From positions 124,001 through 188,000 of the forward strand of contig NZ_LGLV01000016.1 in the NCBI RefSeq assembly GCF_001687365.1: a stretch of 64,000 bases of DNA. Reading direction: 5' to 3'. Below are positions 44,530-53,894 of the stretch, one piece after another. Source of the stretch: Pararhizobium polonicum (GTDB lineage: Bacteria; Pseudomonadota; Alphaproteobacteria; Rhizobiales; Rhizobiaceae). Made by a program: the position numbers and the translations under genes. The notes under the pieces were generated by a model that saw only the letters and a list, made by a program, of their open reading frames with translations, was not told the DNA's origin and ran no database searches. Position 1 is the first letter of the stretch. Each line of letters starts with the position of its first letter.

Positions 44530-45234
44530 ATGAAAACCGCAGCACGTCCCGCCGAAGACCAGATCGACGTCAGCACACACTATATCCGCGACTCCATCCG
44601 CGATGCGATCGTCGATCGCCGGCTTGCGCCCGGCACCAAGCTTTCGGAAGCCGATGTCGGCGCGCTGTTCAATGTCAGCCGCACGCTGGTGCGCGGCGCC
44701 CTGCAGGCGCTCTCCTATGAAGGCCTCGTCAACGTCGAGAAGAATCGCGGCGCCTTCGTTGCCTATCCCTCACCGGAAGAAGCACGCCAGATTTTTGCTA
44801 CGCGCAGGATGATCGAACCAGGCATCCTGCGGGAAGCCGCAAAGCACATGGGGCCATCGCATTTCCAGCATCTGCGGCAATTGCTGATGGAGGAAGGGCG
44901 GCTGATGGGCGAGCGCGGCCAGACGGCGCGGCGCGCGGAGATCAAGGCGTCGGGAGATTTCCACCTGATGCTCGCCTCCATGACCGGCAACGCCGTCATG
45001 CAGCGCTTCATGGACGAGCTGGTCGCCCGCTCGTCGCTGGTCATCGCGCTCTACGGCCAGTCTGCCATATCCAGCTGCGGACACCAGGAACATCAGGATA
45101 TCGTCACCGCCATCGAGCGCGGCGATCTCGACCATGCCTGCCATCAGATGGTGCACCATATCGACCATATCGAGGCCGACCTCGACATGCGCGAGAACAA
45201 GGGCAGCGACCTCAAGGAAGCTTTCAAGCTTTAA
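44530..45234 (+). CDS. GntR-family regulator, FCD subgroup
   Basis: 234 residues from ATG 44530. The winged HTH is typical (IRDAIVDRRLAPGTKLSEADVGALFNVSRTLVRGALQAL, residues about 23-61). The C-terminal FCD domain follows the all-helical pattern with EPGILREAAKH and the metal-ligand His residues of the HQEHQDIVTAIERGD stretch. It stands between the ABC operon (divergent) and the dmm genes (same strand), so either or both may be its target. The effector is unknown. Confidence 0.88.
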   Translation: MKTAARPAEDQIDVSTHYIRDSIRDAIVDRRLAPGTKLSEADVGALFNVSRTLVRGALQALSYEGLVNVEKNRGAFVAYPSPEEARQIFATRRMIEPGILREAAKHMGPSHFQHLRQLLMEEGRLMGERGQTARRAEIKASGDFHLMLASMTGNAVMQRFMDELVARSSLVIALYGQSAISSCGHQEHQDIVTAIERGDLDHACHQMVHHIDHIEADLDMRENKGSDLKEAFKL

Positions 45235-45387
45235 GCTGGCTCCGGCAGACCCGCGCGCCCGCTCTGGCACCGCACGATCGCCAGCTGCTGTTCAGAACTT
45301 CATTTCTCAAGCATGTTCCGAAATGAATTCCCGGCCGGAACCTTCGTCAAAGCCGCGCGTTCCAGTGCTGCAATTTCGTAAAGCAGC

Positions 45388-45636
45388 ATGAGGACGACGT
45401 TGAACGACAAACGCTTTCCCACCCCCGTCAGAGTGATACTCAAACAGAGCCAGGAAAACATCATCGCCAGCGCCTGGGACGCTGTCGAGTTCCTTCGCCG
45501 CTGGCCCGGCAAGCGCGGCATCGCCTATCGCCGCGCCCTCCAGCATTGCCTGGATGCGCTCGACGGCATTCGCAGTCCGAAGAAGGCCTGGGCTTCGTTT
45601 ATCGCGGCCATGAAGGAAGAGGGCCTGCTCGCCTGA
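45388..45636 (+). CDS. DUF982 domain-containing small protein
   Basis: 82 residues. The FPTPVRVILKQSQENIIASAWDAVEFLRRWP opening and the following RALQHCLDALDG stretch are those of DUF982, a family largely confined to Rhizobiales and often present in many copies. No function is known. A terminator follows directly, so it is transcribed alone or with the GntR gene. Confidence 0.85.
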   Translation: MRTTLNDKRFPTPVRVILKQSQENIIASAWDAVEFLRRWPGKRGIAYRRALQHCLDALDGIRSPKKAWASFIAAMKEEGLLA

Positions 45637-45662
45637 TTCCCCGACGATTGCCCCGCCCCCGA

Positions 45663-45695
45663 TGCCCGGACCGTTGCTCCGGGCATTTTTATTTT
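45663..45695 (+). terminator. Rho-independent terminator after the DUF982 gene
   Basis: Stem TGCCCGGA / TCCGGGCA with a 7-nt loop followed by TTTTTATTTT. It separates the DUF982 gene from the dmm operon, whose promoter must lie in the 220 bp downstream. Confidence 0.85.
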
Positions 45696-45914
45696 CCGGC
45701 CACGCCAACCGGCTGCAGCTTGAAAATGCGCCCCACACGGCGTTGAATAGCACCAGCACAACACGTCCCGGAGAAAAATCGCCATGGTTTTCGTCCGTTC
45801 ACGACGCCACATTTTCCGGAGAGAAAACCCAATCCCGGGCTTGCCGTTCCCAAAAACGCGAATATACTCAGGAATAATTATTTCCACAGAGTGAAATAAA
45901 TAAGGGAACAGATC

Positions 45915-47048
45915 ATGGCACTAAGCTGGCGTTTCTCCGCCTTGGGCGACAGACATCGGGCACTCGGCTCCAACCTCGAAGACTGGAGCGGCATGGGAAC
46001 CGCCTGGACCTACGACAAGGATATCTACGAAGAACACATCGCCGTGCGCACCAAGGCCGGCATCATGGATGTGTCCGGCCTGAAGAAGGTCCATCTCGTC
46101 GGCCCGCACGCGATTGCCGTTCTGGAATACATCACCACGCGCGACATGACCAAGGTCTACCCCGGCAAGTCGGTCTACGCCTGCATGCTCAACGATCGCG
46201 GCCATTTCACCGATGACTGCATCGTCTACCGCACTGGCCCGAACTCCTGGATGCTCGTGCATGGTTCAGGCTCCGGCTTCGAAGAAATCGTCAAGCAGGC
46301 GCAGGGGCGCAACTGCGCCGTATTGTTCGATGACGATCTGCACGACCTGTCGCTACAGGGACCGCTCGCCGTCGATTATCTTGAAAAATACGTGCCCGGC
46401 ATCCGCGATCTCAAATATTTCCATCACATGCAGACGACATTGTTCGGCGCCCCGGTGATGATCTCGCGCACCGGCTATACCGGCGAGCGCGGCTATGAAA
46501 TCTTCGTGCGCGGCCAGGATGCCGGCATGGTCTGGGACCGCATCGTTGCCGAAGGCAAGGACATGGGCATCATCCCGGTCTGCTTCAGCGTTCTCGACAT
46601 GCTGCGGGTCGAAAGCTACCTTTTGTTCTACCCCTATGACAATTCGCAAATGTATCCGTTTGCCAACGAGCAGCCCGGCGACAGCCTGTGGGAACTTGGC
46701 CTGGATTTCACCGTCAGCCCCGGCAAGACCGGCTTCCGCGGCGCGGAAGAACATGCCCGCCTCAAGGGCAAGGAACGCTTCAAGATCTTCGGCCTACTGG
46801 TTGAGGCCGACGGTCCGACCGATCTCGGCGATGAAGTCTGGGCCGGCGACAAAAAGGTTGGCGTCATCACCTGCCCGTCCTATTCCAAGCTCACCAACCG
46901 CTCGATGGCAATCATGCGCGTCGACGTGCCCTATGCCGTTCAGGGCACCAAGCTCGAAGTGAAGGGCAAGACCGTCAACGCCCCGGCGATCGCCCACACG
47001 ATCACCTTCGACGATCCGAAGAAGACGAAGCGGACGGCGCAGGGCTGA
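45915..47048 (+). CDS. dmmD: Dimethylamine monooxygenase cluster protein DmmD (GcvT-type tetrahydrofolate-binding)
   Basis: 377 residues of the aminomethyltransferase (GcvT) family: VRTKAGIMDVSGLKKVHLVGP, DRGHFTDDCIVYR, SRTGYTGERGYEIFVRG and a C-terminal barrel. GcvT proteins bind tetrahydrofolate and accept formaldehyde-level carbon. In marine Roseobacter strains the dimethylamine monooxygenase locus is dmmDABC, and this gene heads the same order. It most likely captures the formaldehyde produced on demethylation. The dmmA gene follows after 4 bp. Confidence 0.8.
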   Translation: MALSWRFSALGDRHRALGSNLEDWSGMGTAWTYDKDIYEEHIAVRTKAGIMDVSGLKKVHLVGPHAIAVLEYITTRDMTKVYPGKSVYACMLNDRGHFTDDCIVYRTGPNSWMLVHGSGSGFEEIVKQAQGRNCAVLFDDDLHDLSLQGPLAVDYLEKYVPGIRDLKYFHHMQTTLFGAPVMISRTGYTGERGYEIFVRGQDAGMVWDRIVAEGKDMGIIPVCFSVLDMLRVESYLLFYPYDNSQMYPFANEQPGDSLWELGLDFTVSPGKTGFRGAEEHARLKGKERFKIFGLLVEADGPTDLGDEVWAGDKKVGVITCPSYSKLTNRSMAIMRVDVPYAVQGTKLEVKGKTVNAPAIAHTITFDDPKKTKRTAQG

Positions 47049-47052
47049 CGGC

Positions 47053-47658
47053 ATGCTCGTTCAAGGGATCAAAAGCAGGCCGGAATACAAGGGGCTCGAT
47101 ATCGATCCCCATGCCAAACGCCACCTCTTCGTCCTTGAGGGCGAAGGGGCACAGGCCCTGACTGATCAGGTCGAGGCCAAGGGAAAGGATTTCCTCGCAA
47201 AATCGGAAATCCTCTATCTCGCTGGCGGCGCGGCGCCGAAAGCCTATGACGCAACGCTGACGGCACTGTCGCCGGATATCTTCTGGCAGGCGCCGACGCT
47301 GCAGCCTCTGCTGTTTCGCCTGCGTGCCTGTCTTGAGCAGGCCCGCATGGGAACCCGTCTCTATATCGCCGGCACCGAGGGCATCATCGGCCAGATCATG
47401 CAGGTAGCGCTGGAATTCAGCATCGATTTCAACTCGATCCACACCGAGCATCGCGGCTCGACGGCGCGGCGCGTCCAATGCGTTCACTGCAAGGGCATTA
47501 CCGACCATGTGACGACGAGCCCGTTTGCCTGTTCCCACTGCGGCCTGCCGCTCTTGGTGCGTGACCATTATTCGAGACGCCTCGGCGCCTTTCAGGGCGT
47601 CAATATCGATGCGGAAGAACCGGGGACTGCGCCTGCTCCAGAGGAGATGTTCCCGTGA
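47053..47658 (+). CDS. dmmA: Dimethylamine monooxygenase subunit DmmA (C-terminal zinc ribbon)
   Basis: 201 residues. The C-terminus holds two Cys pairs of a zinc ribbon (CVHC and CSHCG) followed by LLVRDHYSRRLGAFQGV, the signature of DmmA-family proteins. The N-terminal part shows little beyond SLIY-like secondary structure. It overlaps the dmmB start by 4 bp (GTGA). As a subunit of the enzyme that converts dimethylamine to methylamine and formaldehyde, its detailed role is not established. Confidence 0.8.
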   Translation: MLVQGIKSRPEYKGLDIDPHAKRHLFVLEGEGAQALTDQVEAKGKDFLAKSEILYLAGGAAPKAYDATLTALSPDIFWQAPTLQPLLFRLRACLEQARMGTRLYIAGTEGIIGQIMQVALEFSIDFNSIHTEHRGSTARRVQCVHCKGITDHVTTSPFACSHCGLPLLVRDHYSRRLGAFQGVNIDAEEPGTAPAPEEMFP

Positions 47659-48620
47659 GCCTCAATACCGACATGTCTGTCCGGGTCGCAGCGGTGACGC
47701 AGGTGACCGATCTGGTCAAACGCTTCCGCTTCGAGCGGATCGACGGCCACCCGATGCCGTTCTTCTCCGGCGGCGCCCACGTCGTCGTCTCGATGAACGA
47801 CAACGGCCTTTTACGCCGTAACCCGTATTCGCTGATGTCCAATCCCGACGACAACAGCGCCTATGAGATCAGCGTGCTCAGGGTTCCGAATTCCCGCGGC
47901 GGCTCGATCTTCATGCACGAACAGGTCCGCCCCGGCGATCAGTTGACGGTCAGCCAGCCGGTCAATCTGTTCGCGCCGGACCATCGCGGCCGCAAGCACA
48001 TCCTGTTTGCCGGCGGCATCGGCATCACCCCGTTCATCGCCATGATGGAACAGTTCAGCCGCGACAACATCGCCTTCGAACTCCACTACGCCATCCGCTC
48101 GCGCTCACATGGTGCCTACTGGCAGCAATTGCTCGACCGCTACGGCCCGCGCCGGATCAAGATCTATGTCGACGAGGAAAAATCGTACATCCCCGTCGCC
48201 GAAATCGCCGACAACCAGCCGCTCGGCACGCATCTCTATGTTTGCGGCCCGGCCGGGATGATCGACGGCGTGCTGATGACGGCGCTGAAGGCCGGATGGC
48301 CGAAGGAAAACCTGCATTCGGAACGCTTCCTTGCGCCGCCCGCCGGCCTGCCGTTCCAGGTGTTCCTCGAAAAGTCCAACATCCACATGACGGTGGGCGA
48401 ACACCAGAGCATTCTGGAAGCCGCCGAAGCCCATGGCTGCGACGCCCCCTACATGTGCCGCGGCGGTGCCTGCGGCCAGTGCGAGACCGAGGTCTCATCC
48501 TGCGACGGCACGCTGGAGCACAACGATATCTACCTGTCGGACGAGGAAAAAGCCTCCGGCAGAAAGGTCATGATCTGCGTCTCGCGGTTCAAGGGCCAGC
48601 AACTCGTTCTTCAACTCTAA
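47655..48620 (+). CDS. dmmB: Dimethylamine monooxygenase reductase subunit DmmB (flavin/ferredoxin type)
   Basis: 321 residues from GTG 47655. The N-terminal flavin domain has RRNPYSLMS; the NAD(P)H domain has FAGGIGITPFIAM and YVCGPAGMID; the C-terminal [2Fe-2S] ferredoxin has CRGGACGQC with a fourth Cys about 30 residues on. This is the PDR/VanB reductase layout. It would pass electrons from NAD(P)H to the DmmC oxygenase. It could also serve the Rieske oxygenase at 23352, which lacks its own reductase, though that is speculation. Confidence 0.85.
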   Translation: MSLNTDMSVRVAAVTQVTDLVKRFRFERIDGHPMPFFSGGAHVVVSMNDNGLLRRNPYSLMSNPDDNSAYEISVLRVPNSRGGSIFMHEQVRPGDQLTVSQPVNLFAPDHRGRKHILFAGGIGITPFIAMMEQFSRDNIAFELHYAIRSRSHGAYWQQLLDRYGPRRIKIYVDEEKSYIPVAEIADNQPLGTHLYVCGPAGMIDGVLMTALKAGWPKENLHSERFLAPPAGLPFQVFLEKSNIHMTVGEHQSILEAAEAHGCDAPYMCRGGACGQCETEVSSCDGTLEHNDIYLSDEEKASGRKVMICVSRFKGQQLVLQL

Positions 48621-48638
48621 CCCGGGAGGGCCGGACAG

Positions 48639-49679
48639 ATGACCATCACGTTCAGGAACGAGACGTTCCGCGACGACTTCACCTTCCGCAACAGCCTCTA
48701 CAATATCAGGCGCTTTCCCTTCCCCTTCGACCGCGACGAGTACATGTATTCGGTCAACATGGAGCCGCATGTCCGGGGGAAAAAGGACAGCGTTTTCGAA
48801 AACCTGATCGACGTCGACGAGCATTATGTCGCCGAGATGCAGGACCGGGCGATGGTCTTGAAGGAAGACCCGCTGCGCTGCCAGGCCCTGCCGCATATGA
48901 TGGCGGCGCAATGGGATACGCTCGAACTGCTGATGGAGCATCAGGCACAGGATTATCCCGAACACTTCACGCTCGAAAAGAACGGTGACCGCTGGCGCTG
49001 GATCAACCGGCCGATGGGCATCGACGACACCTTCACCTTCGGCGATCCCGCCACCCTGCCCTATCCGCCGATGGAATACATCACCCGGCAGGCCCAGGGC
49101 GATTTCTGCATCGTCGACCAGCGCGACAACAATCTCTGGATGGATGCCGGCATGGTCACCACCCAGGCCGACTGGTCGCTCGATTTCGACATCGGCATGA
49201 ACTTCATGGAATGGCACGGCCCGGTGCCGCTCGCCCACCAGATCGGCGTCTTCGACCGGGCGCTGAAATTCCTGCTCAACCTGCAGCAGGGCAAACCGAC
49301 CCGCCGGCTGAACTGGACGACGACCGTCAACCCGCGGCTTGATACCTCACCGGAAAACTACCCCAAATGGGGACCCGACAGGATGACGGTGACGCCTGAC
49401 AATGTCGGGGAAAAGATGCACCTGCGCGTCGAACTGCAGAGCCTCTGGCGCCTGCCGCGCTCCAACGCCATCCTTTTCGTCATCCGCTGCTACCTGATCA
49501 GCCTTAATGAACTGGTGACCGTGCCCAAATGGGGCCGGCGCCTGCCGCGTGTGCTGAAAAGCCTGCCTCCGGAGATCATCGACTACAAGGGCCTGACCCG
49601 CAACCGGCCGATCATGATCGACTGGCTGGCGAAATATGACGACGGGGCAGTGACGAGCCCGGGGATTTATCCGGATTGA
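48639..49679 (+). CDS. dmmC: Dimethylamine monooxygenase catalytic subunit DmmC (DUF3445, heme-dependent oxidative N-demethylase)
   Basis: 346 residues, GGGAGG upstream. The DUF3445 marks are present: FPFPFDRDEYMYSVNMEPHV near the N-terminus, QDYPEHFTLEK, and WRLPRSNAILFVIRCYLISLNELV with PKWGRRLPRVLKSLP near the C-terminus. PGAP-style annotation names this family heme-dependent oxidative N-demethylase. The last gene of dmmDABC; tmm follows after a repeat. The heme ligand cannot be assigned by eye. Confidence 0.83.
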   Translation: MTITFRNETFRDDFTFRNSLYNIRRFPFPFDRDEYMYSVNMEPHVRGKKDSVFENLIDVDEHYVAEMQDRAMVLKEDPLRCQALPHMMAAQWDTLELLMEHQAQDYPEHFTLEKNGDRWRWINRPMGIDDTFTFGDPATLPYPPMEYITRQAQGDFCIVDQRDNNLWMDAGMVTTQADWSLDFDIGMNFMEWHGPVPLAHQIGVFDRALKFLLNLQQGKPTRRLNWTTTVNPRLDTSPENYPKWGPDRMTVTPDNVGEKMHLRVELQSLWRLPRSNAILFVIRCYLISLNELVTVPKWGRRLPRVLKSLPPEIIDYKGLTRNRPIMIDWLAKYDDGAVTSPGIYPD

Positions 49680-49687
49680 GAGTTCAA

Positions 49688-49848
49688 ACCCCTCCCCAAC
49701 CCTCCCCACAAGGGGGAGGGAGCGACCTCTTCCTGTAGATCCTCCGGAATTCTTTCCGGCAGCCACATGGAACTTGCGTCGCCGAATGCGCTGGCGAGAG
49801 GGGCCAACGGGTTAAGCCCTCCCCCTTGTGGGGAGGGTTGGGAGGGGT
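49688..49848. repeat. Inverted repeat between dmmC and tmm, same family as 29789-29920
   Basis: The left arm 49688-49722 is identical to the 35-base arm at 29789. The right arm, about 49817-49848, matches its complement apart from one missing G and the first few bases. About 94 bp lie between. The element separates dmmC from tmm. Confidence 0.82.
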
Positions 49849-49902
49849 CTTCTCCACAAATATCGCAGATACGAACAAAAACTAAAAAGGGAACTGACAG
49901 AC

Positions 49903-51240
49903 ATGACCAGAGTTGCCGTCATCGGCGCGGGGCCCTCGGGCCTGGCCCAACTGAGAGCCTTCCAGTCCGCCGCCCAGAAGGGTGCCGACATTCCCGAAGT
50001 GGTCTGCTTCGAAAAACAGGCCGACTGGGGCGGCCTGTGGAACTACACCTGGCGCACCGGCCTCGACGAATATGGCGAGCCGGTCCATGGCAGCATGTAC
50101 CGCTATCTCTGGTCGAACGGACCGAAGGAGTGCCTCGAATTCGCCGACTACTCCTTCGAGGAACATTTCGGCAAGCCGATCGGCTCCTATCCGCCCCGCG
50201 CCGTGCTATGGGACTACATCAAGGGCCGCGTCGAAAAGGCTGATGTGCGCAAATGGGTGCGCTTCTCGACGCCGGTGCGCATGGTCCGCTTCGATGAAGA
50301 ATCCAAGACCTTCACGGTCACCGCCCATGATCGTGTCAACGACGTCATGTATGACGAGATCTTCGACTATGTCGTCGTCGCCTCCGGCCACTTCTCCACC
50401 CCCAACGTCCCCTACTTCGAAGGCGTCAAGACCTTCGGCGGCCGGGTGCTGCATGCCCATGATTTCCGCGATGCGCTGGAATTCAAGGACAAGGACGTGC
50501 TGATCGTCGGCCGCAGCTATTCGGCCGAGGATATCGGCTCGCAATGCTGGAAATACGGCGCGAAATCCGTGACCACCAGCTACCGTTCCAAGCCGATGGG
50601 CTTCAAATGGCCGGAACGCTTCGAGGAGCGGCCGCTGCTGCAGAAGCTCGTCAACAAGACCGCCCATTTCGCCGACGGTTCGACCAAGGAAGTCGATGCG
50701 CTGATCCTGTGCACCGGCTACCTCCACCACTTCCCGTTCCTGCCGGACGACCTGCGCCTGAAAACCGCCAACCGCCTGTGGGCCGACGATCTCTACAAGG
50801 GCGTCGTCTACGAACCCAATCCACAGCTGATGTATATCGGCATGCAGGACCAGTTCTACACCTTCAACATGTTCGACGCCCAGGCCTGGTTTGCCCGCGA
50901 TGTGATCATGGACAGGATCAAGCTGCCCTCCAAGGACGAGATGAAGGCGCATTTCGCCACATGGCGCGCCCGCGAGGAAACGCTTGAGGATGCCGAGCAG
51001 ATGATCTGGTTCCAGGGCGATTACGTCATCGAATTGCTGGAGGACACCGACTATCCGAAGTTCGATGTCGAAGGCACCAACCAGACCTTCATGGAATGGG
51101 AACACCACAAGGCCGAAAACATCATGGGCTTCCGCGACAATGCCTACAAGTCGCTGATGACCGGCACGATGGCACCCAAGCATCACACGCCCTGGCTCGA
51201 AGCGATGGACGACACACTGGAAGTCTATCTGAAGAACTGA
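49903..51240 (+). CDS. tmm: Trimethylamine monooxygenase
   Basis: 445 residues from ATG 49903, AAAAGGG upstream. A flavin-containing monooxygenase with FAD motif [10 protein letters not shown] (residues 8-17), NADPH motif [10 protein letters not shown] (near 206) and [11 protein letters not shown] in place of the FATGY motif. The sequence is close throughout to characterised bacterial Tmm, for example [18 protein letters not shown] and [18 protein letters not shown]. It oxidises trimethylamine to TMAO with NADPH and O2 in the cytoplasm. The neighbours dmmDABC and tdm carry out the next steps. Confidence 0.95.
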   Translation: MTRVAVIGAGPSGLAQLRAFQSAAQKGADIPEVVCFEKQADWGGLWNYTWRTGLDEYGEPVHGSMYRYLWSNGPKECLEFADYSFEEHFGKPIGSYPPRAVLWDYIKGRVEKADVRKWVRFSTPVRMVRFDEESKTFTVTAHDRVNDVMYDEIFDYVVVASGHFSTPNVPYFEGVKTFGGRVLHAHDFRDALEFKDKDVLIVGRSYSAEDIGSQCWKYGAKSVTTSYRSKPMGFKWPERFEERPLLQKLVNKTAHFADGSTKEVDALILCTGYLHHFPFLPDDLRLKTANRLWADDLYKGVVYEPNPQLMYIGMQDQFYTFNMFDAQAWFARDVIMDRIKLPSKDEMKAHFATWRAREETLEDAEQMIWFQGDYVIELLEDTDYPKFDVEGTNQTFMEWEHHKAENIMGFRDNAYKSLMTGTMAPKHHTPWLEAMDDTLEVYLKN

Positions 51241-51369
51241 TCGCGTTTTCAGCGCGATGCGCCGGAGGCCGATACAATGGCCTTCGGCACAGCCATTTGA
51301 AATAACGGAATATTATCCAAGACAATCGATACTCCGCCTCTCCGCCCTCCAGCCATTACCGGGTCAGCC

Positions 51370-51969
51370 ATGGATTTTCTGAGCAGCGTTCTCGGCCGCA
51401 TGAATGGTTTCCTCTACCGCTGCCGGGCCGACGAGCATTATACGATGCTCGACATGACCGACGGCATCCAACGGGTTTTCGGCTATCCCACCGACGAGAT
51501 CGTCGGCAATCGCGTCCGCACCTTTACCTCGATCCTGTGCGAGGAAGACGTGCCGCTCATGGACGAGGTTGTCGGCAAGGCGCTGGAAAGCCGTACCGAC
51601 TGGACGCTCGAATACCGCATCCGCCACGCCAGCGGCCATTTCATCTGGGTGACAGAAACCGGCGGCGGCGTCTGGGACGAGAACGGCGAACTGCTCTATC
51701 TCGAAGGCAGCATCGTCAATATCGAATCGCTCTACCAGCGCATCGACGAACAGACCGCCGACATGCGCGCCACAGCCTCGCGCACCGCCGAAATCCTGCA
51801 TTCGCTGCGCTACCTGAAACTGCTCGCCGTCAACGCCGGCATCGAAGCAGCCCGCGCCGGAACGGCCGGCGCCGGCTTTGCCGTGCTCGCCTCCGAGATG
51901 CGCACGCTTGCCAACGATTCCGAAGCCGTCGCCCGCCAGATCGCCAGCGCCCAGCGCAAGTCGAACTGA
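51370..51969 (+). CDS. PAS domain protein with a chemoreceptor-type signalling tip
   Basis: 199 residues. Residues about 10-125 form a PAS domain with a PAC motif (LEYRIRHASGHFIWVTETGGGVWDENGEL). The last 65 residues match the conserved hairpin tip of methyl-accepting chemotaxis proteins (LLAVNAGIEAARAGTAGAGFAVLASEMRTLA), but the long helices, membrane segments and methylation regions are missing. It is cytoplasmic. It might bind CheA/CheW, or be a decayed receptor. Its place between tmm and the Amt-type gene suggests a methylamine or redox signal. I know no characterised homologue. Confidence 0.75.
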   Translation: MDFLSSVLGRMNGFLYRCRADEHYTMLDMTDGIQRVFGYPTDEIVGNRVRTFTSILCEEDVPLMDEVVGKALESRTDWTLEYRIRHASGHFIWVTETGGGVWDENGELLYLEGSIVNIESLYQRIDEQTADMRATASRTAEILHSLRYLKLLAVNAGIEAARAGTAGAGFAVLASEMRTLANDSEAVARQIASAQRKSN

Positions 51970-52436
51970 GCCGGCTCGGCACGGGCAAATACGCCGGCAT
52001 CTCTCTGTAACGCCGATGACGCCTGCGGCGGCGGCCTTGCCATGTCGACCGTCCCTCTATCATGCAGCATGTGGGTTTCCCGTCAGACAGACAGGGCGCG
52101 GGTTGTTGCGCGCATGTTCCGAACCGTAATAAAGCCAAACCCAATGGCTATTTTTCAACCAAAATGCTCAAAAATAGGTAATGCGGCCAACAATATAGGC
52201 ATATATATTTCAATATAACGCCTTGAAACTATTATTAATCAATATAAAATCAAGTACGGTCGAGTTTTCCATGTAGAAACCGCACAGATTCTCGCCGGAA
52301 ATACGGTAATATATGTAATAACATTAGAATATTCTTGAACTTGGCATTTTGCCAGGCGATTTACCGTGGACCCGGATTGAAGCGCTGTTCCTGCCTGGAA
52401 GCACACAACAGAGGCCGACTCAAGAAAGGGGAAAAG
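51970..52436. other. 467-bp non-coding region before the Amt-type gene
   Basis: The middle (about 52140-52340) is markedly AT-rich for this genome. A short inverted repeat TGGCA-TTT-TGCCA lies at 52342-52354, 82 bp before the Amt-type start, and may be an operator. I found no convincing sigma-54 or sigma-70 pair and no gene in it. Confidence 0.45.
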
Positions 52437-53792
52437 ATGGAACAGCAACTAACCGAGCTTGCCGCAAAGGTGGCAACGCTGGAGGCCAGCGCCGGCTGGA
52501 TGAAAAAAATCGACATGGAGATATTCTACTGGTGGTGCATCGCCTTGATGTTTGCGATCCATGCCGGTTTTCTCGCCTATGAAATGGGCGCCTCACGCAG
52601 CAAGAACGTGCTTGCCTCCGGCATCAAGAACATACTGGCGGTGGCCTTCGTCATTCCCGTGTTTTTCTTCGTCGGATGGTGGATTTACCTGTCTTTTCCG
52701 GCGGGCCTCACCCCCGATTTTGAGGCCGGCGCGGCGGGCTTGCCATGGTCGGCATCGATGGGACCGAACCTCACCGATAGCGCTTCCGGCATTTTCTGGG
52801 GTGCCTTCGCTCTTTTTGCGGCAACGACCGCTTCCATCCTCTCCGGCGCGGTGATCGAGCGTATTCGCCTTTCCGCCTTCATCATTCTTGCAATCGTACT
52901 GGGCGGCGGCGCCTGGATTCTGGCCGCATCCTGGGCATGGCATGGCAGCGGCTGGCTGCTGACACGGTTCGGCTGGCATGATTTCGGCGCAGCCGGGTGC
53001 GTACATATGGTCGCCGGGTTCTTCGCGCTCGGTGTCCTGATCAACCTCGGCCCGCGCATCGGCAAATTCGGCCCGAACGTGCAGATCAACGATCTGAGCC
53101 CCCACAACCTGCCATTCTCCATCTTCGGCCTGATGCTGATCATCGTCGGTTTCTTCGGCTTCCTCGGCGGCTGCATGATCTATGCCGGCGACGGACAATG
53201 GACGAGTATTTTCGGCAATCCGACGACCTTGTCGGCCGTTGCCTTCAACGTGCTGATGTGCTTTGCCGGCGGCATCATCGGTGCATGGCTGATGACGCGC
53301 GATCCCTTCTGGATGATGTCCGGTGGACTGGCAGGTATCTTTGCCGCGGCCCCCGGCCTCGACGTCTATTACCCGCCGCTGGCCTTCCTGCTCGGCGTCG
53401 GCGGCGGCCTGATCACACCGCTTGCCGATCGCATGCTGCAGAAAATGGGCATCGACGATGCCGTCGGCGCCGTGTCGGTTCACGGTATTGGTGGACTCTG
53501 GGGCGTGCTGGCTTTCGGTATCTTCGCCGCCGGCTATCCGCAAACCGTGGAAGGTGCGCCGGATACAAACTTCATGGCACAGCTGATTGGCGCCACGACA
53601 ATGGCCCTCGTCGGCTTCGTACCCGGATTTCTAGTATCGCTGCTGCTGAAATCCCTTGGCAAGCTGCGCATCCCCGAGAAGGCCGAACTGATGGGAATGG
53701 ACAAGGCCAAGGTCCCGGTCAAAGCGTACCCGGAAGGCTATTTCGGAACACCATCGAAAGATATTCCCGAGATCGCCGTTCCGGCCGAATGA
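52437..53792 (+). CDS. Ammonium transporter (Amt) family protein, possible methylamine carrier
   Basis: 451 residues from ATG 52437 with AAAGGGG upstream. A short N-terminal coiled-coil-like stretch (LTELAAKVATLEASAGWMKK) precedes 11 membrane segments. The two pore histidines are present (GAAGCVHMVAG and AVSVHGIGGLWG), with SGAVIERIRLSA and GVGGGLITPL as family marks. Amt proteins pass ammonium and methylammonium. The setting in the trimethylamine island suggests it moves methylamine, or the ammonium made from it. A glnK gene, the usual partner, is absent; a 55-residue membrane protein follows instead. Confidence 0.88.
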   Translation: MEQQLTELAAKVATLEASAGWMKKIDMEIFYWWCIALMFAIHAGFLAYEMGASRSKNVLASGIKNILAVAFVIPVFFFVGWWIYLSFPAGLTPDFEAGAAGLPWSASMGPNLTDSASGIFWGAFALFAATTASILSGAVIERIRLSAFIILAIVLGGGAWILAASWAWHGSGWLLTRFGWHDFGAAGCVHMVAGFFALGVLINLGPRIGKFGPNVQINDLSPHNLPFSIFGLMLIIVGFFGFLGGCMIYAGDGQWTSIFGNPTTLSAVAFNVLMCFAGGIIGAWLMTRDPFWMMSGGLAGIFAAAPGLDVYYPPLAFLLGVGGGLITPLADRMLQKMGIDDAVGAVSVHGIGGLWGVLAFGIFAAGYPQTVEGAPDTNFMAQLIGATTMALVGFVPGFLVSLLLKSLGKLRIPEKAELMGMDKAKVPVKAYPEGYFGTPSKDIPEIAVPAE

Positions 53793-53804
53793 ACAAGGAA
53801 AGAT

Positions 53805-53832
53805 GCGCGCCGGCCGATCGGGCCCGGCGCGC
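53805..53832 (+). other. Strong hairpin between Amt-type gene and small membrane-protein gene
   Basis: Arms GCGCGCCGG and CCGGCGCGC form a 9-bp GC stem with a 10-nt loop, 13 bp after the Amt stop. There is no T-run, so it is more likely an RNA-stability or partial termination element that sets the ratio of the two products. Confidence 0.55.
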
Positions 53833-53894
53833 AGGATCAACAACGCCGAAAGCTGCACGACAGGGCAGCAGGCACATATGAGAAGGATAGGAAC

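Noticed and set aside
45307-45759. A 150-codon minus-strand frame over the DUF982 gene
   Set aside because: Overlaps a recognised DUF982 protein and a terminator; no motif.
52341-52360. Possible sigma-54 promoter before the Amt-type gene
   Set aside because: The GG and GC elements in TTGGCATTTTGCC are only 6 bp apart, not the 10 bp needed; it is better read as a short inverted repeat.
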